Assembly (NCBI GenBank): GCA_958510875.1
Contig: OY294068.1
Span: 75,246,633 to 75,310,632 of the forward strand
From: Endomychus coccineus
Taxonomy: Eukaryota > Arthropoda > Insecta > Coleoptera > Endomychidae
Direction of reading: 5' to 3'
DNA: 64,000 bases
The notes below the pieces were generated by a model that saw only the letters and a list, made by a program, of their open reading frames with translations, was not told the DNA's origin and did not search any database. Positions 60,850 through 64,000 of the stretch are shown here, piece by piece (position 1 is the stretch's first letter; each line of letters begins with the position of its first letter). The position numbers and the translations under genes were made by a program.

Positions 60850-61480
60850 TGAAATTATCTGTATTACCATTTATGTTAGTTATATATGACGTTCCATTTT
60901 AGATTTTGTTTATTCTTTCTTTAATGATGGGATTGAAAAATGTTTTTGGGTAGCCATTCATTTCCAGTGTATTAAGAACAATTTTTAATTTTTGGAACGG
61001 TCCTCTGGGTGGGACAATTTAACCGCGCGATCTGCAAGGCTGTATATAACACTTTTTTTATAACTTGTTGGTGCAACGGAATTGAAGTGAAGATAAGGAC
61101 CAAAGTTCTTTAGTAAACCACGAAGTTTTTATTTTTCCATCTGCATCATGCCTAATGTTCATATCTAGGAAATTTATGTTTTTTCTCTTCTATTTCACAA
61201 GTAAATTGAAGTTTACAGTGGAAATTGTTGAATTTATTAATCACGTATTGAATTTTATCATTGGGAACACACATTAACCAATCGTCTACATACCGTTTAA
61301 AAATAATGTGTTGAAAATCTAATGAATTTATTACAGGTTCCTCTAAGCATTCCATAACTAAGTTAACAATATAGTAGCTGAAATAGGAGATCCCATTGCT
61401 GTGCCGAATATATGCGCAAAATATTGCTCACCGTTTTGAAAATAGGTGCATCCTAAACAAAACTTTACTCCAATTATAAA
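60850..61480 (-). pseudogene. Penelope reverse transcriptase fragment
   Basis: Minus-strand pieces read QYFAHIFGTAMGSPIS (near 61420), then LEEPVINSLDFQHIIFKRYV with RYVDDWLMCVP, and KFNNFHCKLQFTCEIEE (61355-61152). AMGSPxS and RYVDD are the RT palm motifs of Penelope-like elements. Stops and frameshifts separate the pieces. Confidence 0.85.
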
Positions 61481-61637
61481 TTCAGATTGATCTAGAGATG
61501 TGTGGTTTTTAATCTCTGTCCAACATATTTATAACATTTAAATAACATACAGGGTAATACAGATAATTTTATGACATTACCATACATTCCGGAGACCTCC
61601 GATAAAATTAGGAAATGTTTAAAAAAATATGATATAA

Positions 61638-61997
61638 ATGTTGCGCATAAACCTACTAGCTGTGTTGAGATTAGAAAAAACCACAGTATACAAATTAAAT
61701 TGTTTAGATTACGATGGGACTTATACAGGAATCTCTGAACAATATTTACAAAAAAGAATGTATGACCATAAGTATAGTACAAGAAACAAAAATTTTGAAA
61801 GTTCCACCACTCTTGCTAAACACTGCTTTAATTATAACCATCAATTCGATTACAAAAATGTTAATATTTTAACTAAGGAAACCAATTATTTTAAAAGATC
61901 TATTCTGGAGATGATTCACATAAAACGCGACTTCAAGTCTGTAAATCATAGAACAGATATTCAATCATTAAGCCAGATTTATACTAATTTTAATTAA
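61638..61997 (+). pseudogene. Penelope GIY-YIG endonuclease fragment (plus copy)
   Basis: An open frame reads VYKLNCLDYDGTYTGISEQY, then LQKRMYDHKYSTRNKNFESS, AKHCFNYNHQFDY and a C-terminal SVNHRTDIQSLSQIYTN. It preserves the YxLxC...YTGIS core (GIY-YIG) and the Arg/His positions. It lies head to head with the minus copy, so the element is a partial inverted duplication. Confidence 0.85.
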
Positions 61998-62322
61998 TTA
62001 AAACCCTTGCAAATTCCTACATGCGTCTTTATAATGTTAAAAGTAAATTTTGGGTAGAATTCTCAAAAGTTCTAATAAGGTCTGACAACCTTTTTCTATT
62101 ACCTCATAAATCTTCAACATCTGGTTCGTAAGTGGATCCTCGAACGTTATATTTTTAGTTTAAATCTTTAGTCGTATCAATGTGATAATATATATGTTTA
62201 TAGAGCTTATAAGAATATTGCTTAGCAGCGGATTCTTGATTTATATACTTAAAACATTAATTGTGTTATAATTTCGATTGTTCGTGTTTCTGTTCGCGCG
62301 TCGACGTGGATATACAGTTATA

Positions 62323-62366
62323 CGTCTTCTGATGATGGTCGTGAGACCAAAACGTACGTAAACACG
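62323..62366 (+). ncRNA. Hammerhead-ribozyme-like motif, right repeat
   Basis: Mirror copy of 59412-59455. CTGATGA, the same GGTC/GACC stem and the same stem I are present, and stem III is better formed (CG-TA-CG). The conserved GAAA has become AAAA (G12 to A), a change expected to abolish cleavage. The two copies carry complementary defects, which suggests a once-complete ancestor. Confidence 0.5.
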
Positions 62367-62428
62367 AAAATAATAAGCATATGTGTTAGTGTGACCTATT
62401 TACCGAGAATTTTATAGGTAAATTAAAT

Positions 62429-62865
62429 TTTCAATGAGAAGATTTTCCCCGAAATATAGGTACTACTGTACGGCGTTTGTACATTTCGAGTTTTGTAAAA
62501 TTGTTACACCACCACTATTGTGGCATTTTGGATTTTTTGTTGTGGAAATTTAAGTTTGATTCTCCAACTTTAAAAAGGATTTAATGATGCTTTACCAAAA
62601 TACCAAGTATGTCTAATGTAACAAATTTCCTGTCAAATATTGCCAATAAAACAATATATGAGCATATTAAATTTAAAATCATAAATAATAAAATGGATAT
62701 AAAATAATATTTATTAACCTCATTAGGGCTAAATGTCTGTGATTAATTTTATATGGTAATCAAGATGATTTTCGGGGGTTCATCGATGTTTGAAGTTTGT
62801 AGCGCTTAAAACTGATTCAGTCTATATTCAGCATTTTCTCTAGTGTAAATGAAACATATGGTTCT
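62429..62865. other. Nothing recognised
   Basis: AT-rich sequence after the Penelope element. No gene or repeat was identified. Confidence 0.4.
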
Positions 62866-62869
62866 AGGT

Positions 62870-63010
62870 AAGTTCTTCGAAAACAAATCTTCGAACACAA
62901 TTCTCCGAAAAACGATTCTTCGAAGAACCGTCCTTCAAAATCTATTCTTGGAAGGACAGTCGTTCGAAAATCTATTCTTCGAATAACAGTTCTCCGAAGA
63001 TAAAATTCTA
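62870..63010. repeat. Minisatellite with 14-15 bp unit
   Basis: About nine units of the form CTTCGAAxAxxxATT run in tandem with substitutions (for example CTTCGAAAACAAAT, CTTCGAACACAATT, CTCCGAAGATAAAATT). On the minus strand a 15-bp period yields a five-residue protein repeat. Confidence 0.9.
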
Positions 63011-63052
63011 ATATTAAACATTCAGGTAAAGCGCACACTTTCTTCTACGGTA

Positions 63053-63283
63053 TTAATACTAATTTATGGAAATACCTTTGCCAATAACAAGTGGATTGTC
63101 CACCCCGATGCCAATGAGTAATTGTTTAATTTGATTGCTTTATATATCAAAGGTGAATAGAAATTATCACTCTGCTTCGAAAATGACAGGTTGGAAATAA
63201 TGAAAGGTAAGTAGTAATACCAATTTATGGAAATACCTGTCTCTCAATAACAAGTGGATTATCTACCCCGATGACAATGAGCA
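63053..63283 (+). repeat. 68-bp direct repeat, 161-163 bp apart
   Basis: ATTTATGGAAATACCT(T/G) near 63060 and 63222 begins two copies that continue through ACAAGTGGATT(G/A)TC and CCCCGATG(C/A)CAATGAG. The second copy leads directly into the FLYWCH frame, where it encodes NKWIIYPDDNEQ. Confidence 0.85.
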
Positions 63284-63287
63284 AGTA

Positions 63288-64000
63288 ATGTCGGCTAGAC
63301 ATATAAAAAGGGCTTTCCAAATATTGTTCCCCCATAGTTTCCCTGTGAGACAAACCTTTGACATCGATAAGCTGAAGATGGAGTGTGTATCAAGCGAAAA
63401 AGGCAACCCGAAATTGGTCCTCGACGGATACCCATTTGTTAAGGACAAACAAGTGGATAGAAGGACCTATTGGAAGTGCGAGCAATTTGAAACCAGGAAG
63501 AGGAGTTGCAGAGGTCGAGCTATTACCGACGGAGGAAAGTCATACAACAAAACGTGGGAGCATAATCACGCTGCAAACGCTGCAACTGTAGAGGTATCAA
63601 AACTAATGGAGCGCATACGATTCACAGCAGCCACTTCAAGAGATACTCCGCACTATATTGTGTCTTCATTGTTCCATCCGTTAGTTGCATGAATAGTACA
63701 ATAAGGAACGTACGAAGAAGGAACGATGCTGAATCAGTTTTGCCCCAATCACGAACGGACATAATTCTACCCGAGTTATATACACAAACGATGAAAGGAG
63801 AAGATTTTTTGATGCATCTCACGGCCTACTGAAGACCGAATATTGATTTTTGCAACTGCACAGTCCCTAAGGTTATTGGAAAGTTGTACCAACTGGTTTG
63901 TGGATGGAACCTTCAACAGCGTACCACATCTGTTCGCCCAATTATATACAGTTCATGGATTGAAGGAAAACATTTGAATTCCTCTGATCTATGCACTATT
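63288..64000 (+). pseudogene. FLYWCH zinc-finger / MULE transposase, runs off the window
   Basis: The frame 63288-63692 carries a FLYWCH domain: SEKGNPKLVLDGYPFVKDK, then RRTYWKCEQFETRKRSCRGR and WEHNHAANAA, with the YWxC, Cys and HNH zinc positions. After a frame change, 63690-63830 reads STIRNVRRRNDAESVLPQS and MKGEDFLMHL. Then, from about 63838, ILIFATAQSLRLLESCTNWF, VDGTFNSVPHLFAQLYTVHG begins the MULE transposase domain (catalytic Asp in VDGTF). Frameshifts and a stop show decay. FLYWCH plus MULE is a known transposon pairing in insects. Confidence 0.85.

Larger units (their letters stand above)
59329..62415. mobile_element. Penelope-like retroelement with terminal inverted repeats
   Basis: A 13-bp duplication AGGTAAATTAAAT lies at 59316-59328 and 62416-62428. 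Long inverted repeats (about 59363-59790 with 62040-62415) enclose a minus-strand reverse transcriptase and two head-to-head GIY-YIG endonuclease fragments. RT plus GIY-YIG and such pseudo-LTR repeats define Penelope-like elements. A CR1-like fragment interrupts the left repeat at 59793-60470. All coding parts are broken. Confidence 0.85.

Overview
The window looks like a transposon-rich piece of an insect genome. It is AT-rich, its genes are split by introns with GT/AG borders, and it carries chemosensory (gustatory) receptor exons, TTAGG-type repeats and many animal DNA transposons and retrotransposons. The receptor N-termini carry a GLAPF motif that I associate with beetle gustatory receptors, so Coleoptera is my best guess. 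That is an inference, not a proven assignment. I saw no tRNA, rRNA or CRISPR array.

Host genes. (1) CNOT10, a subunit of the CCR4-NOT deadenylase complex, lies on the minus strand as five phase-compatible exons at 25336-25442, 9404-9549, 8760-8950, 6971-7092 and 5891-6214. Its N-terminal and C-terminal exons are not seen, and one intron is 15.8 kb. (2) Two paralogous gustatory receptors lie on the plus strand. Gr-A has exon 1 at 31682-31862 and exon 2 at 44184-44953. Gr-B has only exon 1, at 54880-55060. The two first exons are both exactly 181 bp and end in the same phase. The last exon of Gr-A and everything after exon 1 of Gr-B are missing, and transposons fill much of the space where they should be. 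(3) A small THAP zinc-finger gene at 50715-51179 is broken by a one-base change in an A run.

Most striking is an 8.6-kb imperfect palindrome (about 15360-23985) inside the large CNOT10 intron. Its left arm carries a well-preserved four-exon gene (minus strand, at least 776 codons). The encoded protein has two zinc fingers, a tyrosine-recombinase-like catalytic domain and a C-terminal basic domain. The right arm carries a decayed copy in the opposite orientation.

Mobile DNA is heavily nested. A hAT element sits in a mariner (3484-5060 in 2724-5523). A mariner sits in a Harbinger gene (12127-13316 in about 11690-13740). An atypical DDE element with 8-bp target duplications sits in a Tigger/pogo element (33633-36476 in 33614-38513). 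A jockey/CR1-like retrotransposon lies within the arm of a foldback element (about 46634-48853 in 44964-49275). A CR1-like fragment sits in a Penelope-like element (59793-60470 in 59329-62415). Several mariner-related or foldback elements have unusually long inverted repeats (695-2411, 28709-29344, 29624-31229, 39376-40304, 52200-54388, 55659-59120). The Penelope-like element carries a hammerhead-ribozyme-like motif in each of its terminal inverted repeats. The right edge runs into a decayed FLYWCH/MULE transposase.

No pathway links the genes. The theme is a quiet intronic or intergenic landscape that has accumulated nested elements, with host exons surviving as small islands.
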